A stretch of DNA of 64,000 nucleotides from Weissella paramesenteroides ATCC 33313 (GCF_000160575.1 NZ_GG697132.1:62001-126000); one strand, 5' to 3'; numbered from the stretch's first letter, positions 1 through 9,588 are shown. Notes: generated by a model from the sequence alone, not told the origin. Translations and numbers: made by a program.

Positions 1-193
1 AATTAGCAATTGCATGACTATTATTATCCTGCCCATTGTTTTGTGGATCATCAGCAATATTGATATTGGCCTGATCGTTCATAACTTCCCATTGATAAGG
101 TAGCACTTCCTTTACAACTAAATTGCGATAACGTTGCCAAAATTCAGATGTTACCTGTACTTGGTTTAATTGTATCATTTCATTGTGACTCAT
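1..193 (-). CDS. GH127 (DUF1680) beta-L-arabinofuranosidase, N-terminal fragment
   Basis: Only the first 64 codons are inside the window; the gene runs off the left edge. The start ATG is at 193, preceded at a long 11-nt spacing by AAAGGAA. The translated start contains TSEFWQRYRN, VLPYQWEVMND and NIADDP, which resemble the N-terminus of the GH127 family that removes terminal beta-L-arabinofuranose from plant-derived arabinosides. Its place directly downstream of a GPH-type glycoside transporter and next to an AraC regulator supports a role in arabinoside use. Family assignment is from memory of the motif pattern; no active-site residue is visible in this part. Confidence 0.7.
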   Translation of the reverse strand, partial: MSHNEMIQLNQVQVTSEFWQRYRNLVVKEVLPYQWEVMNDQANINIADDPQNNGQDNNSHAIAN

Positions 194-214
194 TTTTATA
201 AAAATTCCTTTCGG

Positions 215-1192
215 TTATGCTTCTTCTGCTTCAACTTCACGTTCTGCTAATTCTTTTTGTACCACTGGTTCATGACGCTCCCACTTACGGTAAGTTACCA
301 TTAGTATCAAGCTGATGATGTAAATAATGATGGGTACCCAAATGAATGATAGATGAATACCAGTTAAACTACTTGCTGATTGCACAGCATGTGATGCATC
401 AAAACCAACACTATTTAGTAACATCGAAACAATAAATGAGCCTAGACCAGACCCCATTTAAATACAGAATGCTGCTCCAATAGCTGTTAAGAAACCATTT
501 GCACGAATACCTGTTTCCCATTCACCAAAGTCAACGGTATCACCAACCATGGCAAAGAACATCGTACATGCTGAACCAGCACCAATACATGCAACACACC
601 ACCCAATCAATGCTGAAGTCGTGTTACTACCAGCAAATCCCATCCAGATCTGTCCAATAATTGTCAAAAACACCAAACGAATAGAGTTCGCTTGCATCCG
701 ATCATCTGTATTCGTTGTTAAATTAGGTAATACAGATGTAATCGGCGTTGACATGGCCGTATAAGAAAAGTCAGCCAAAATATACATGACACCAGCATAA
801 CTAATTTTTGCAGTATTACTAATATCAGGTGTCGTAAATAGTAACCAGACGAAAATTGCAAATGATAATGCGCCCCATAAAAACCATGGGCGACTTTTTC
901 CATACTTACTGTGCGTATAATCAACCAAAATACCCATAATGGGTGCCCCAATTGCATCAAAAACACGACCAATTAATAGTAAGACTCCTGCAACACCGAC
1001 AGAAAGTCCGAAAACATTCGTGAAAAAATATAGCATGTATGAACTGATAATACAGTAAAGCAAGTTACCAGACATATCTGTGAAACCATACGTAATTTTA
1101 CGTTGGAAAGGTAGTTTGTCTTATGCTAACAACTTTTGTGCAGCATCAACATGACGATTCACTTGACTGTTGTTATCCGTATTTGAACTCAT
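215..1192 (-). pseudogene. GPH-family glycoside/pentoside:cation symporter, broken
   Basis: Reading from ATG 1192, one frame encodes a melibiose/xyloside-type GPH transporter (FQRKITYGFTDMSGN, GRVFDAIGAPIMGILVD, KYGKSRPWFLWGA) but is interrupted twice by in-frame TAA. The first stop is codon 24 (1121-1123) and the second lies at 458-460. Between the stops the protein also seems to lack roughly 120-150 residues: after the DDRMQANSIRLVF segment it passes almost at once to the late TMFFAMVGDTVDFGEWETG segment. The whole frame is 325 codons against about 450-480 for the family. The damage is in-frame nonsense plus deletion, so this is a decayed importer for the adjacent GH127 enzyme. Membrane location is inferred from the family. 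Confidence 0.85.
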
Positions 1193-1255
1193 GATAATAA
1201 TCTCCCTCTGGTTTTTGGGGCAATCCAACATTTGATTACCTATTCACAAAGCTAT

Positions 1256-1269
1256 TGTAACCGTTTTCA
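1256..1269. promoter_or_regulatory. cre site (CcpA operator)
   Basis: TGTAACCGTTTTCA (complement TGAAAACGGTTACA) matches the cre consensus TGWAANCGNTNWCA at every position. It lies between the transporter pseudogene and the divergent AraC gene, so it probably gives catabolite repression of the arabinoside genes by CcpA. Confidence 0.8.
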
Positions 1270-1440
1270 AACATTCGAAAAAGATATATACTTGCACATA
1301 AGGTAATCATTTCCGACTACTTTAGAAAACCGTTTCATCAGGATGATAATGTATTATCATAGTGTTATGAGTTAAAGTTAGATGATGCGAAAATACGATA
1401 TTAGGTGTTTATTTCCGACCATTCAATTGAGGTGCAACTT

Positions 1441-2403
1441 ATGCTTTTTTCGACGTTTACATTAGATAAAACGATGCTATTTTATAAAGGCGGTGAATTC
1501 ATTAGTAATCAACACTGGCAACATAAGCGTATGTTCCATAAAGGTGATTATGAAGTTATTATTTGTGTTAAAGGTCCGATTTATTTAGAAATCGATCAAC
1601 AATACGTGAAGCTTCATGCACATGATGTCCTCGTGATTCCACCATTTACGCCATTTGGTGGTTTTCGTGAAAGCAACGACCCGGTTGATTTTTACTGGTT
1701 CCACTTCTTCTCTCAATTTAAAGAGAAAATCTTTACCAGCACCCCCGCAGCATTTATTGAACAAGTCCAGTCAGCAGCAACCAAGCAGCAACAAATTGCC
1801 TTACCACTCCAATTCACACTGGAAAATGACCAACAAATTTTAATTTTGGTTCATCAGATGCTATCGATCAATAATAGCCTATCCTATATTGATGAGCGTG
1901 ATTATTTAACATCAACACTACTTATCTATTTATTTAAAGCGTTTGTCTCACAAAACCAACCCGATGAACGTTCAAAAATCAATTATATTAAGGAATGGAT
2001 TCGTGCAAATATTTCTGCAACATTGACGGTTGCAGAAATCTCTGACCATGTTCATTTAAATCCAGATTACTTAACTCGGTTATTCAAAAAATATACTGGC
2101 ATGACAACCCTACAGTATTTGAATCATTTAAAAATTGAGGTTGCCTCGTTATTATTAATTCGCACAGAAATGTCAATCAAACAGATTGCAGCTGCTGCTT
2201 ACTTTACAGATCCTAAAATATTTACGCATAAGTTTAAAGCAACAACTGGCCTATCACCGACTGATTATCGGCAATCATATCGCCTGGTTCATCAAAACAA
2301 TCCTCACATTGATCCGCAAATTCCAATCCCTAAACGAATTGAGGACATGCTTGACTACATTCCAGAAAATGGCAATCTACCAGATAAAAATTTTCATCAA
2401 TAA
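1441..2403 (+). CDS. AraC family transcriptional regulator
   Basis: A 320-residue regulator: an N-terminal cupin-like sensor domain (about 20-110, with VIPPFTPFGGF and DFYWFHFF) and a C-terminal pair of helix-turn-helix motifs (about 190-290), including ADISDHVHLNPDYLTRLFKK-like and IAAAAYFTDPKIFTHKFK segments followed by the typical G-LSPTDYR end. I start it at ATG 1441 because GAGGTG lies 8 nt upstream; a GTG 36 nt further upstream lacks a site. It is divergent from the GPH/GH127 genes and most likely activates them in response to an arabinoside. The regulator itself is intact although its target transporter is broken. Confidence 0.85.
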   Translation: MLFSTFTLDKTMLFYKGGEFISNQHWQHKRMFHKGDYEVIICVKGPIYLEIDQQYVKLHAHDVLVIPPFTPFGGFRESNDPVDFYWFHFFSQFKEKIFTSTPAAFIEQVQSAATKQQQIALPLQFTLENDQQILILVHQMLSINNSLSYIDERDYLTSTLLIYLFKAFVSQNQPDERSKINYIKEWIRANISATLTVAEISDHVHLNPDYLTRLFKKYTGMTTLQYLNHLKIEVASLLLIRTEMSIKQIAAAAYFTDPKIFTHKFKATTGLSPTDYRQSYRLVHQNNPHIDPQIPIPKRIEDMLDYIPENGNLPDKNFHQ

Positions 2404-2418
2404 AAGGAGTCTCAATTC

Positions 2419-2626
2419 ACGAAATTATTCACTAAAATAATTGCTGGTCAATCTTTAATTTCATGGTGTTTACAGTTTACAGCTCATTCTCATTTACTTA
2501 GCTTGGGAAGTTGCTGACCATAAAATTGCCAACAATCTCTATACAATCAGTGGTGCTGCCATCTTATTGATTTTAATCTACTTAAGTCTAGCTCATGATA
2601 ATCGACAACGGCAGTCCAAAAAATAA
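2419..2626 (+). pseudogene. Small membrane protein remnant
   Basis: After the AraC gene a good site (AAAGGAG, 2403-2409) is followed 9 nt later by ACG where ATG is expected. This opens a frame KLFTKIIAGQSLISWCLQF that soon terminates. The rest of a small membrane protein continues in another frame as LILIYLAWEVADHK, then a hydrophobic helix ISGAAILLILIYLSL and a basic tail ending at 2626. The simplest reading is a two-helix protein of about 68 residues that lost its start codon and took a one-base frameshift near 2480-2490. I do not recognise the family. Confidence 0.45.
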
Positions 2627-2685
2627 AAACACATGCGTTAGATTTGTCTCGCTGGACAACATTATCTAACGCATGTGTTTTTTCT
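2627..2685. terminator. Bidirectional terminator between araC side and argH
   Basis: Arms AACACATGCGTTAGAT and ATCTAACGCATGTGTT form a 16-bp stem, with T6 on the plus side and A-rich sequence on the other. It can end transcription from both converging units. Confidence 0.8.
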
Positions 2686-2689
2686 CATA

Positions 2690-4075
2690 TCATTTTTGGG
2701 TCAACGTTTCTTTGGCCTGTTTAATTTGATACTTTACTTGATCAAAACCAGTTGATCCTAAAGAAATTCGCCGTGCTACTGCGTTTTCTGGATCAAGAAC
2801 ATCATAGACATCATCTGCTATCAATGGCTCAAATTCTTGTAACTGGGTCAGTGACATTTTTTGCAGTGGCACATTATTGGCAATACCATAATGAACTAAC
2901 TTTCCCACAACCTGATGCGCTTGCCGGAATGGTAATCCCTTATCAGCTAAGTAATCCGCGAGCTCCGTTGCATTTGAAAAATCGTCCTTTAATGAGGCCT
3001 GTAATTTATCTGATTTAACTTGAATACTGGCTAACATGTCTGTAAACAGCGAAACACATGCCTTCAAGGTATCAATTGTGTCAAAAACACCTTCTTTATC
3101 TTCTTGCAAATCCTTATCATAAGCTAGTGGCAACCCTTTTAATGTGGTTAGCAACGAAAATAATGAGCCATAAACGCGGCCGGTTTTGCCCCGGATCAAT
3201 TCAGCAACATCTGGGTTCTTCTTTTGTGGCATGATCGAACTACCCGTCGCAAATTCATCACTGATTTCAATATAACCAAATTCATAAGAATTCCATTGAA
3301 TAATTTCTTCACAGAAACGACTTAAATGCATCATTAAGGTTGCTGAAGCATGTAAGAAATCTAATAGATAATCCCGATCAGATACTGCATCAATCGAATT
3401 TTGATAATTCCCCGCAAAATGCAATGCTTGGGCACTATACTCACGATCAATCGGAAATGTTGTCCCTGCCAAGGCAGCCGCACCTAATGGTGATTGATCT
3501 GCGCTATTGTATGCCGATTGAAATCTTTCACGATCACGCGTAAACATTTCATAATAAGCCATCAAGTAGTGGGCGTATGAAATAGGCTGTGCGTGTTGTA
3601 AATGAGTATAGCCAGCCATCAACGTATTGACGTTCATTTCAGCTTTTGTGACAACAACTTCCATTAGCTCATCTAATAATGACATGATTGTCACGATTTC
3701 GTCCTTCATAAAAAGATGCATGTCAGTAGCCGTTTGGTCATTTCGACTTCTAGCCGTATGCAATTTACCAGCCACATCTCCAATTTCTTGTTGCAAGAGA
3801 TGTTCAATATTCATATGAATATCTTCAAACGTGTCCGAAAAAACCAATTTCCCTGCCATTAATTTTTCCTGTAGTTTTTCAAGCCCCCCAATGATTTGCG
3901 TTCCATCTAATTCTGAAAGTATCTTGGTGTGGGTCAACATCTTCGCATGAGCTATCGAACCGATTAAATCATGTTTTGCTAATCGTTGGTCAAAAGCAAT
4001 CGATGCATTAAATGCCACAACATCTGACCGATTGCCTTTTTCAAACCGACCACCCCACATTTGATTTGTTGCCAT
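2690..4075 (-). CDS. argH: Argininosuccinate lyase
   Basis: A 461-residue enzyme of the fumarase/aspartase superfamily. It splits argininosuccinate into arginine and fumarate, the last step of arginine synthesis. The signature [12 protein letters not shown] (flexible catalytic loop) is present, as are TARSRNDQ and the N-terminal MWGGRF. Length is normal. I start at ATG 4075, since this gives the usual [12 protein letters not shown]-terminus; a GTG at 4087 has a poor site. It begins 15 nt after argG and is surely co-transcribed with it. Confidence 0.97.
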   Translation of the reverse strand: MATNQMWGGRFEKGNRSDVVAFNASIAFDQRLAKHDLIGSIAHAKMLTHTKILSELDGTQIIGGLEKLQEKLMAGKLVFSDTFEDIHMNIEHLLQQEIGDVAGKLHTARSRNDQTATDMHLFMKDEIVTIMSLLDELMEVVVTKAEMNVNTLMAGYTHLQHAQPISYAHYLMAYYEMFTRDRERFQSAYNSADQSPLGAAALAGTTFPIDREYSAQALHFAGNYQNSIDAVSDRDYLLDFLHASATLMMHLSRFCEEIIQWNSYEFGYIEISDEFATGSSIMPQKKNPDVAELIRGKTGRVYGSLFSLLTTLKGLPLAYDKDLQEDKEGVFDTIDTLKACVSLFTDMLASIQVKSDKLQASLKDDFSNATELADYLADKGLPFRQAHQVVGKLVHYGIANNVPLQKMSLTQLQEFEPLIADDVYDVLDPENAVARRISLGSTGFDQVKYQIKQAKETLTQK

Positions 4076-4090
4076 CAATTTGCCCACTTT

Positions 4091-5314
4091 CTACTTTAAA
4101 ACTAATTGTTCAGCTGCTGCTAATTTTTGTTGCACTTGTGCATGAACAACTGAAGGTAAACTATACAATTTAATGAAGCCAGCGGCTGATTCTTGATCAA
4201 AAGCATCTGCTGAAGTATATGTCGCCAAATCTAGGCTATATAGAGAGTTGTCTGATTGCCGACCTTCACAAATCACATTACCCTTAAACAATTTGACACG
4301 AACAACACCGTTCACTTCTTTTTGACTTTCAGCAATAAATGCCTTTAATGAATCAAATAATGGTGTGTACCATAATGCATTGTAAATAGTCTCAGCAATT
4401 TGCTTCTCAATAATCGGCTTAAAGTGTGCCAAATCCTTTGTCGTTGTTAAATCTTCCAAATCCTTATGTGCCTTTAGCAAAACTTCGGCACCCGGTGCTT
4501 CATAAATTTCACGTGACTTGATACCAATCAACCGATTTTCCACATGATCGATACGACCAATACCATGCTTACCAGCTACTTGATTGAGTTCTTTAATGAG
4601 CTCAGCCAATTCATACGCTTGACCATTAAGTGCAACTGGCACGCCTTGCTCAAAGGTAATTTCTACATAGTCTGGTGCGTCCGGCGTATTTTCTAGTGCA
4701 TTTGTTCGTTCGTAAGCATCCTCAGGTGCTGTTGCCCATGGATCCTCAAGTACACCACACTCATTGGCACGACCCCAAAGATTTTCGTCGATTGAATAAG
4801 GACTCTCTTTTGTGATTGGCACGGGGATGCCATTTTCTTTTGCATAGGCAATCTCCATTTCACGCGACATATGTTGATCACGAATAGGATCTTCAATCTT
4901 CATTTCTGGCGCCAATGCATGAATTTCCGTCTCAAAACGAACTTGATCATTACCCTTACCCGTGCAACCATGAGCGATGGCTGTTGCGCCATATTGTTTG
5001 GCAACTTCAACAAGTTTCTTGGCAATCAATGGTCGTGATAACGCTGAAATTAAAGGATATTTACCTTCATAATAAGCATGTGCTTGTAGCGCCACTAATA
5101 CGTATTCCTCGGCAAATTCCTGTTGGGCATCAATCACCACAGATTCAATCGCGCCAACTTGCTTACCCTTTTCCTGAATCTTAACCAGATCCTTTTCTTC
5201 ACCAACATCGATACAACATGCAATCACGTCATACCCCGCATTTTTTAACCAGGCAATTTCTACCGATGTATCTAATCCACCAGAATATGCTAAAACCACT
5301 TTCTCTTTGCTCAT
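4091..5314 (-). CDS. argG: Argininosuccinate synthase
   Basis: A 407-residue ATP-dependent enzyme that joins citrulline and aspartate to argininosuccinate. The N-terminal PP-loop [11 protein letters not shown] binds [17 protein letters not shown] and [13 protein letters not shown] are family hallmarks, and length is normal. First gene of argGH. Its ribosome binding site is an unusually G-rich GAGGGGG (5321-5327), which is perfectly complementary to the loop of the sRNA predicted at 53772-53917. A good promoter with an ArgR-like operator lies upstream. Confidence 0.97.
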   Translation of the reverse strand: MSKEKVVLAYSGGLDTSVEIAWLKNAGYDVIACCIDVGEEKDLVKIQEKGKQVGAIESVVIDAQQEFAEEYVLVALQAHAYYEGKYPLISALSRPLIAKKLVEVAKQYGATAIAHGCTGKGNDQVRFETEIHALAPEMKIEDPIRDQHMSREMEIAYAKENGIPVPITKESPYSIDENLWGRANECGVLEDPWATAPEDAYERTNALENTPDAPDYVEITFEQGVPVALNGQAYELAELIKELNQVAGKHGIGRIDHVENRLIGIKSREIYEAPGAEVLLKAHKDLEDLTTTKDLAHFKPIIEKQIAETIYNALWYTPLFDSLKAFIAESQKEVNGVVRVKLFKGNVICEGRQSDNSLYSLDLATYTSADAFDQESAAGFIKLYSLPSVVHAQVQQKLAAAEQLVLK

Positions 5315-5344
5315 AATCGTTCCCCCTCTTTGGACGTTTTTTAA

Positions 5345-5373
5345 ATAATAGAATAAATATACATAAAATGCAA
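5345..5373 (-). promoter_or_regulatory. argGH promoter with ARG-box-like sequence
   Basis: -35 TTGCAT (5368-5373), a 17-nt spacer and -10 TATTAT (5345-5350). The spacer and flank read TATGTATATTTATTCTA, close to the ARG box pattern bound by ArgR/AhrC, and another ATGAATAAAT lies just upstream. Arginine repression is therefore likely. Confidence 0.65.
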
Positions 5374-5433
5374 CAGTTTTTGTGATTTATTCATAAGTTA
5401 ACCGTATATTCATTTTAAACTGCATATTTTAAA

Positions 5434-5477
5434 TAAAAAAGCTACCGAACTTTCCGCCAATTTTTGGCGGAAAGTTC
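5434..5477 (-). terminator. Terminator of the SemiSWEET gene
   Basis: A perfect 14-bp stem GAACTTTCCGCCAA / TTGGCGGAAAGTTC with T6 on the minus side, 35 nt past the SemiSWEET stop. Confidence 0.85.
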
Positions 5478-5512
5478 AAGTAGTCTTTTGTCTCTATTAA
5501 TTATATTTAAAT

Positions 5513-5830
5513 TTAATGAACGTATATTGTAATGATAGTAGCAATACCTAAGAATACGCCTGGTACATTTGATATCACCAATGGCCAATCTCGATATTTT
5601 TTTAACCATCCATACCCAGTCCACAGTACAGCATCTAACATCATAGTTAGTGGTTGAACGAGTGGTACTGGATTGCCAGCAAGGTTACTTTGAATTTCGG
5701 TTATATACGATAAATACATGAGCACACACATAATGGTTGCTAATATACTAATCAACCTTACGATAGTAACCCTACTACTTACATCAATAAAGCGCCGTCT
5801 ATCACTAGATTTATCGGTTCCGCTGTCCAT
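5513..5830 (-). CDS. SemiSWEET-type (MtN3/PQ-loop) sugar transporter
   Basis: A 105-residue protein with an N-terminal basic tail and three predicted helices: about 25-43, 58-76 and 85-104. The pattern GNPVPLVQPLTM, then LWTGYGW, then RDWPLVISNVPGVFLG resembles the single three-helix bundle of SemiSWEET proteins in lactobacilli, which dimerise to carry sugars down their gradient. The first ATG (5830) sits 15 nt from GGAGG, wider than usual, and no better in-frame start is visible. It is monocistronic, with its own promoter and terminator. The substrate cannot be told from sequence. Confidence 0.7.
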   Translation of the reverse strand: MDSGTDKSSDRRRFIDVSSRVTIVRLISILATIMCVLMYLSYITEIQSNLAGNPVPLVQPLTMMLDAVLWTGYGWLKKYRDWPLVISNVPGVFLGIATIITIYVH

Positions 5831-5876
5831 TTTTCTTGTTGATTGCCTCCTAAAGCTAAAAGTATGTACGACATAT

Positions 5877-5904
5877 ATAATAGTCGTATTTATTTATTAT
5901 GCAA
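5877..5904 (-). promoter_or_regulatory. Promoter of the SemiSWEET gene
   Basis: -35 TTGCAT (5899-5904), 16-nt spacer, -10 TATTAT (5877-5882). Confidence 0.55.
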
Positions 5905-5967
5905 GGGTCAATTGTTAAAATGTTATTTACTTATGAAAGAATGTTATAATATGAACATTTTATATAT

Positions 5968-6003
5968 AAAAAAGTAGCCAAATTCAAAATGAATTTGGCT
6001 ACT
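5968..6003 (-). terminator. Terminator of gntP
   Basis: A 13-bp perfect stem AGTAGCCAAATTC / GAATTTGGCTACT with T6 on the minus side, downstream of gntP. Confidence 0.85.
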
Positions 6004-6045
6004 AAATGATCTAAATAATCAATTAATTTTCTATTGCTTCAATCG

Positions 6046-7377
6046 TTATACAAACAATGATAGTAATAGCACTGAACCTAATCCAGCAAGTGCTAGGACA
6101 CTAGTCAGTGTTGTCCAAGACAACAACGTTTCCTTTAATGACAAACCAAAGTATTCTTTGATCATCCAGAAACCAGCATCATTAACATGGTCAGCGAACA
6201 CTGAACCAGCACCAATTGCCAATACAATTAAGGCTGGGTTAACAGTAGAACTAGCAACCAATGGGGCAATCAATCCCGCCGCTGTAATTCCTGAAACTGT
6301 TGAAGATCCCAAGCTGACACGTAGTACAGCGGTAATTAACCAAGCGGCAATGATTGGTGACATTGATGTATGGGCAAATAATGCCGAAACATAATCTGAA
6401 ATACCACCTTCAATCAATACTTCCTTGAGAGCACCACCACCACCAATAATTAGTAGCATCATGGCAATTTGCTTAATCGATTCCGTCAATGTATTACCAA
6501 TTTCTGACATTTTAATACCACGCAAAATGCCCATTGTAAATAATGCAAAGAGCAGCGACAGAAGCATCGCCATGTCAGGGCTACCAATAAAGCCAATGAT
6601 TTGGCCAATAATTGAATGCTTGTTCAAAAATGGATCTAAAATAGTTGCTATCCCAATTAAGATAACTGGCATCATTGAAGTTAAAATACTGATACTAAAT
6701 CCAGGTGTCTCTTCAATTTCAAATGTCTTAAATTCACCAAAGACATTTGGTGTCTCTTTATGATAGGCACTTGGATAAACCTTCTTGAGTACCATATTAA
6801 AAATTGGACCAGCGATAATAATCGTTGGTATCGCAGCGATAATACCTAGCAATAATACTTGACCAATACTTGCATTAAACACACCTGCAACAGCTGTTGG
6901 CGCTGGATGTGGTGGCAAAAATGCATGCGCGGTATTCAAAGTTGCTGCCATTGGAATACCTAGATAAAGCAAAGGCACGCGCAACTCTTTAGCAATCACG
7001 AACAAAATTGGTAGTAAGACAACCAACCCTACTTCGAAGAACAATGCAATACCGACAATAAATGAAGCCAGAATGATTGCAATTTGAATTTGCCTACGAC
7101 CAAATTTCTGAATGAGTGTATGCGCAATACGATAACCACCACCAGTATCAGAAACGAGTTTTCCAATCATTGATCCTAATCCGAAAACAATGGCTAGGTG
7201 ACCTAATTGGCCACCAATACCAGTTTCAATAGCTGGTCCAATTTTATCGACCGGAATACCAAGCACCAAGGCCAAAAATACAGCGGTTACTAATAATGAG
7301 ACATATGTATTTAATTTAAATTTCACAATCAGCAAAATCAATAAAACAATGCCCACCAATACCCAAAATAATGGCAT
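6046..7377 (-). CDS. gntP: Gluconate:H+ symporter, GntP family
   Basis: A 443-residue polytopic membrane protein with about 12 hydrophobic segments. Family features include GLGSMIGKLVSDTGGGYRIA near residue 65-85, FFEVGLVVLLPI, and FLPPHPAPTAVAGVF in the middle, then the C-terminal GSVFADHVNDAGFWMIKEYF typical of GntP/GntT permeases. It imports gluconate or a related sugar acid by proton symport. No gluconate kinase is next to it, so the substrate rests on family alone. Start ATG 7377 has a GGGAG site. A perfect cre site upstream implies CcpA repression. Confidence 0.88.
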   Translation of the reverse strand: MPLFWVLVGIVLLILLIVKFKLNTYVSLLVTAVFLALVLGIPVDKIGPAIETGIGGQLGHLAIVFGLGSMIGKLVSDTGGGYRIAHTLIQKFGRRQIQIAIILASFIVGIALFFEVGLVVLLPILFVIAKELRVPLLYLGIPMAATLNTAHAFLPPHPAPTAVAGVFNASIGQVLLLGIIAAIPTIIIAGPIFNMVLKKVYPSAYHKETPNVFGEFKTFEIEETPGFSISILTSMMPVILIGIATILDPFLNKHSIIGQIIGFIGSPDMAMLLSLLFALFTMGILRGIKMSEIGNTLTESIKQIAMMLLIIGGGGALKEVLIEGGISDYVSALFAHTSMSPIIAAWLITAVLRVSLGSSTVSGITAAGLIAPLVASSTVNPALIVLAIGAGSVFADHVNDAGFWMIKEYFGLSLKETLLSWTTLTSVLALAGLGSVLLLSLFV

Positions 7378-7426
7378 AATAAAATCTCCCTATAAATAAA
7401 CATAATAAAATCTATCACATCTATAT

Positions 7427-7440
7427 TGTAATCGTTTACA
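7427..7440. promoter_or_regulatory. cre site upstream of gntP
   Basis: TGTAAACGATTACA on the minus strand matches TGWAANCGNTNWCA throughout and overlaps a TACAAT that may be the -10 box, about 50 nt before the gene. Occupancy by CcpA would block gntP transcription. Confidence 0.82.
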
Positions 7441-7556
7441 TTGCCGTTGGCTAGCATTTTGACATTCCATTTTGGAACTCAGATATTTCATGTTTTGTTT
7501 ACTAAAAGCTTGACATATTGAAAAGATTCAGATTCTTTCTGCTCATAAAATTACAC

Positions 7557-7591
7557 AAAAAAAGACTACAACATTTCTGTTAGTAGTCTTT
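7557..7591 (-). terminator. Terminator of the DJ-1/PfpI gene
   Basis: Stem AAAGACTAC / GTAGTCTTT with T7 on the minus side, 28 nt past the stop. Confidence 0.75.
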
Positions 7592-7618
7592 ATAGTTTCT
7601 GTAATTTTAAAATTTACA

Positions 7619-8125
7619 TTACGCTAAAGCCGCAACAACAGCTTCATTGAATGCTGGAATATCTTTAGGTTCACGACTTGTAATCAAGTTACCATCAATA
7701 ACCACTGGTTGGTCTTCAATCCGAGCTCCTGCATAATACAAATCTGGTTGTACAGTTAGGTAAGATGTCATGGTGCGACCGTGTACCAAACCAGTTTGAA
7801 TCATCAATTGCGGACCGTGGCAAATACTTGCAGTCAACTTATTCTTTGATAAGAATGACTTTACAAAGTCGACAAATCGTTGGTCAGCACGTAATTGGTC
7901 AGGTGAAAAACCACCAGGAATAAACAAAGCTTCAAAATCTTCAGGTGCTACATCAGCAATAGACTTATCGATGTTAATTTTAGTACCATGCTTACCTTTT
8001 ATAGTTCCTACCTCAAAACCAATAGTTGTCACATCATGTCCCGCGTTCTTAATAGCTTCAACTGGATCGGTAAATTCAACATCCTCTACTAAATCAGTGA
8101 CAACAACCGCAACTTTCTTTGTCAT
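7619..8125 (-). CDS. DJ-1/PfpI family protein (general stress / deglycase-like)
   Basis: A 168-residue class I glutamine-amidotransferase-like fold. ICHGPQL at about residue 103-109 holds the nucleophilic Cys-His elbow, and FIPGGFSPDQLR is the conserved oxyanion/Glu region. This matches the PfpI/YfkM/YhbO group, linked to repair or removal of electrophile (glyoxal-type) damage. Start ATG 8125 has GGAGG 9 nt upstream. It is divergent from an HxlR regulator with a palindrome between them, which suggests induction by electrophiles or quinones. The exact reaction is not predictable. Confidence 0.85.
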   Translation of the reverse strand: MTKKVAVVVTDLVEDVEFTDPVEAIKNAGHDVTTIGFEVGTIKGKHGTKINIDKSIADVAPEDFEALFIPGGFSPDQLRADQRFVDFVKSFLSKNKLTASICHGPQLMIQTGLVHGRTMTSYLTVQPDLYYAGARIEDQPVVIDGNLITSREPKDIPAFNEAVVAALA

Positions 8126-8147
8126 AATTAACAACCTCCTTTATTAT

Positions 8148-8164
8148 GGTATATAATTTATACC
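8148..8164. promoter_or_regulatory. Probable HxlR-type operator
   Basis: GGTATATAATTTATACC is a perfect 6-bp inverted repeat around a 5-nt centre, between the divergent PfpI and HxlR genes. HxlR/YodB dimers bind such short AT-rich palindromes, so this is the likely shared operator. Confidence 0.6.
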
Positions 8165-8233
8165 TAAATGAACGGCAATACAATAACGCACTTTTTTGTG
8201 CGTATGAAATCTAACATTAACGGAGAAAATTTT

Positions 8234-8617
8234 ATGACAGATATAATCAGAAAATATGCCATTAACAAGATTCAAAAGAAAGATTTTAATTGTGCCAAGG
8301 AATACACCCTTTCAATGTTTTCTGGCAAATATAAAATAGTCATTATCTATCATCTTTCACACGACGGCCAAATGCGTTTTAGCCAAATTCAACAACTTTT
8401 GGATAACGCGACCCACAAAGTACTATCACAACAACTCAATGAATTAGTCGAAGATGGGTTAGTAACCCGCCATGAAACACTCATTAAAAATCGTAAAGCT
8501 GTTTTCTATTCTTTGACCTCAACCGGCGAGAGCTTGATGCCAATCATTGAATTGATGTTTACGTGGGGAACAAATCGATTAGCAACGCTAAATGTTGATT
8601 ACGAACCAAAAATATGA
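8234..8617 (+). CDS. HxlR family transcriptional regulator
   Basis: A 127-residue winged-helix regulator. The motif FNCAKEYTLSMFSGKYK near residue 17-33 carries the N-terminal Cys that in YodB/HypR/QorR relatives senses oxidants or quinones. FSQIQQLL, then HKVLSQQLNELVEDGLV, form the recognition helix and wing. I start at ATG 8234 (GGAG, 8 nt upstream) rather than the upstream ATG 8168. It is divergent from the DJ-1/PfpI gene, so it most likely represses that gene and itself through the palindrome between them. The Cys sensing role is inferred from the family. Confidence 0.88.
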   Translation: MTDIIRKYAINKIQKKDFNCAKEYTLSMFSGKYKIVIIYHLSHDGQMRFSQIQQLLDNATHKVLSQQLNELVEDGLVTRHETLIKNRKAVFYSLTSTGESLMPIIELMFTWGTNRLATLNVDYEPKI

Positions 8618-8655
8618 TGAAGAACCCTAAAAATTCCATGAATTTATAAACCTAA

Positions 8656-8697
8656 CCTGGAAAGTTAAAGTAACCATTTAACTTTCTGGGAATTTTT
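8656..8697 (+). terminator. Terminator of the hxlR gene
   Basis: A 14-bp stem (with two G-T pairs) CCTGGAAAGTTAAA / TTTAACTTTCTGGG followed by AATTTTT. Confidence 0.7.
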
Positions 8698-8720
8698 ATG
8701 CCTAAATTTTTATATACAAC

Positions 8721-8753
8721 AAAAAAGACTACCAACATCACTGTCAGTAGTCT
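8721..8753 (-). terminator. Terminator of gpmA
   Basis: Stem GACTAC / GTAGTC with T6 on the minus side, just past the gpmA stop. It closely resembles the terminator at 7557-7591. Confidence 0.65.
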
Positions 8754-8772
8754 CTATTTTTTATATTTCTAA

Positions 8773-9492
8773 TTAAGCTTCTGGCTTCAAGATCTTCTTT
8801 GAAACAACGTTCAAATCTTCATCCAAATCGTAAACCCATGGCTCACCATTGGCGATTTCAACACCCATGATGTCAGCGTCTGAGATTTGCTCAACGTGCT
8901 TTACTAGGGCACGCAATGAGTTTCCGTGGGCACCGATAACAACGTTCTTACCGTCTTTCAATGCCTTTGAGATGTCTGAATCCCAGAATGGCAAGACACG
9001 ATCCAAAGTAACCTTCAAGTTCTCACCCTTTGGCAATTCACCTTCTGGTACATCATGGTAACGACGATCCAATGCAGGATAAGTCTTACCATCAATCGTC
9101 ATTGTTTCTGATTGCTCTTCTAGTAGAGGAGGCAAAACGTCATACGAACGACGCCATTGGTGAACTTGTTCGTCACCCCACTTCTTTGCTGCATCGGCCT
9201 TGTTCAAGCCTTGCAAAGCACCGTAATGACGTTCGTTCAAACGCCATGACTTAACCTCTGGAATCCACAATTGATCTGCTTCTTCCAATGCCAAGTGCAA
9301 TGTCGTAATGGCACGTGTCAAAACTGACGTATAAGCTTGATCGAATTGAATACCTTCTTTAGCCAACAATTGTCCAGCTGTCTTAGCTTGAGCAATACCC
9401 TTATCACTCAACTTTGTGTCAACCCATCCATTGAATAAGTTCAATGCATTCCATTCACTTTGACCGTGACGAATTAAAACCAACTTTGCCAT
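8773..9492 (-). CDS. gpmA: 2,3-bisphosphoglycerate-dependent phosphoglycerate mutase
   Basis: A 239-residue cytosolic enzyme that interconverts 3- and 2-phosphoglycerate in lower glycolysis. The N-terminal [10 protein letters not shown] carries the catalytic His (residue 9). The proton-donor region [15 protein letters not shown] and the second His in [16 protein letters not shown] are present. Length fits the dPGM family. It is monocistronic with its own terminator, and the clean codon use and strong GAGG site fit a highly expressed glycolytic gene. Confidence 0.96.
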   Translation of the reverse strand: MAKLVLIRHGQSEWNALNLFNGWVDTKLSDKGIAQAKTAGQLLAKEGIQFDQAYTSVLTRAITTLHLALEEADQLWIPEVKSWRLNERHYGALQGLNKADAAKKWGDEQVHQWRRSYDVLPPLLEEQSETMTIDGKTYPALDRRYHDVPEGELPKGENLKVTLDRVLPFWDSDISKALKDGKNVVIGAHGNSLRALVKHVEQISDADIMGVEIANGEPWVYDLDEDLNVVSKKILKPEA

Positions 9493-9588
9493 TGGTACAC
9501 CTCTTTTTCTAATTTTGTTCGTTCTTATTGTAACAAATTTTCATGATATTTAGTAGTAATTGGTAATCTTTTCACAAAATAATCAATT

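Noticed and set aside
1331-1346. Second cre-like sequence (AAACCGTTTCA)
   Set aside because: It lacks the spacing of TGWAANCGNTNWCA and does not match at key positions.
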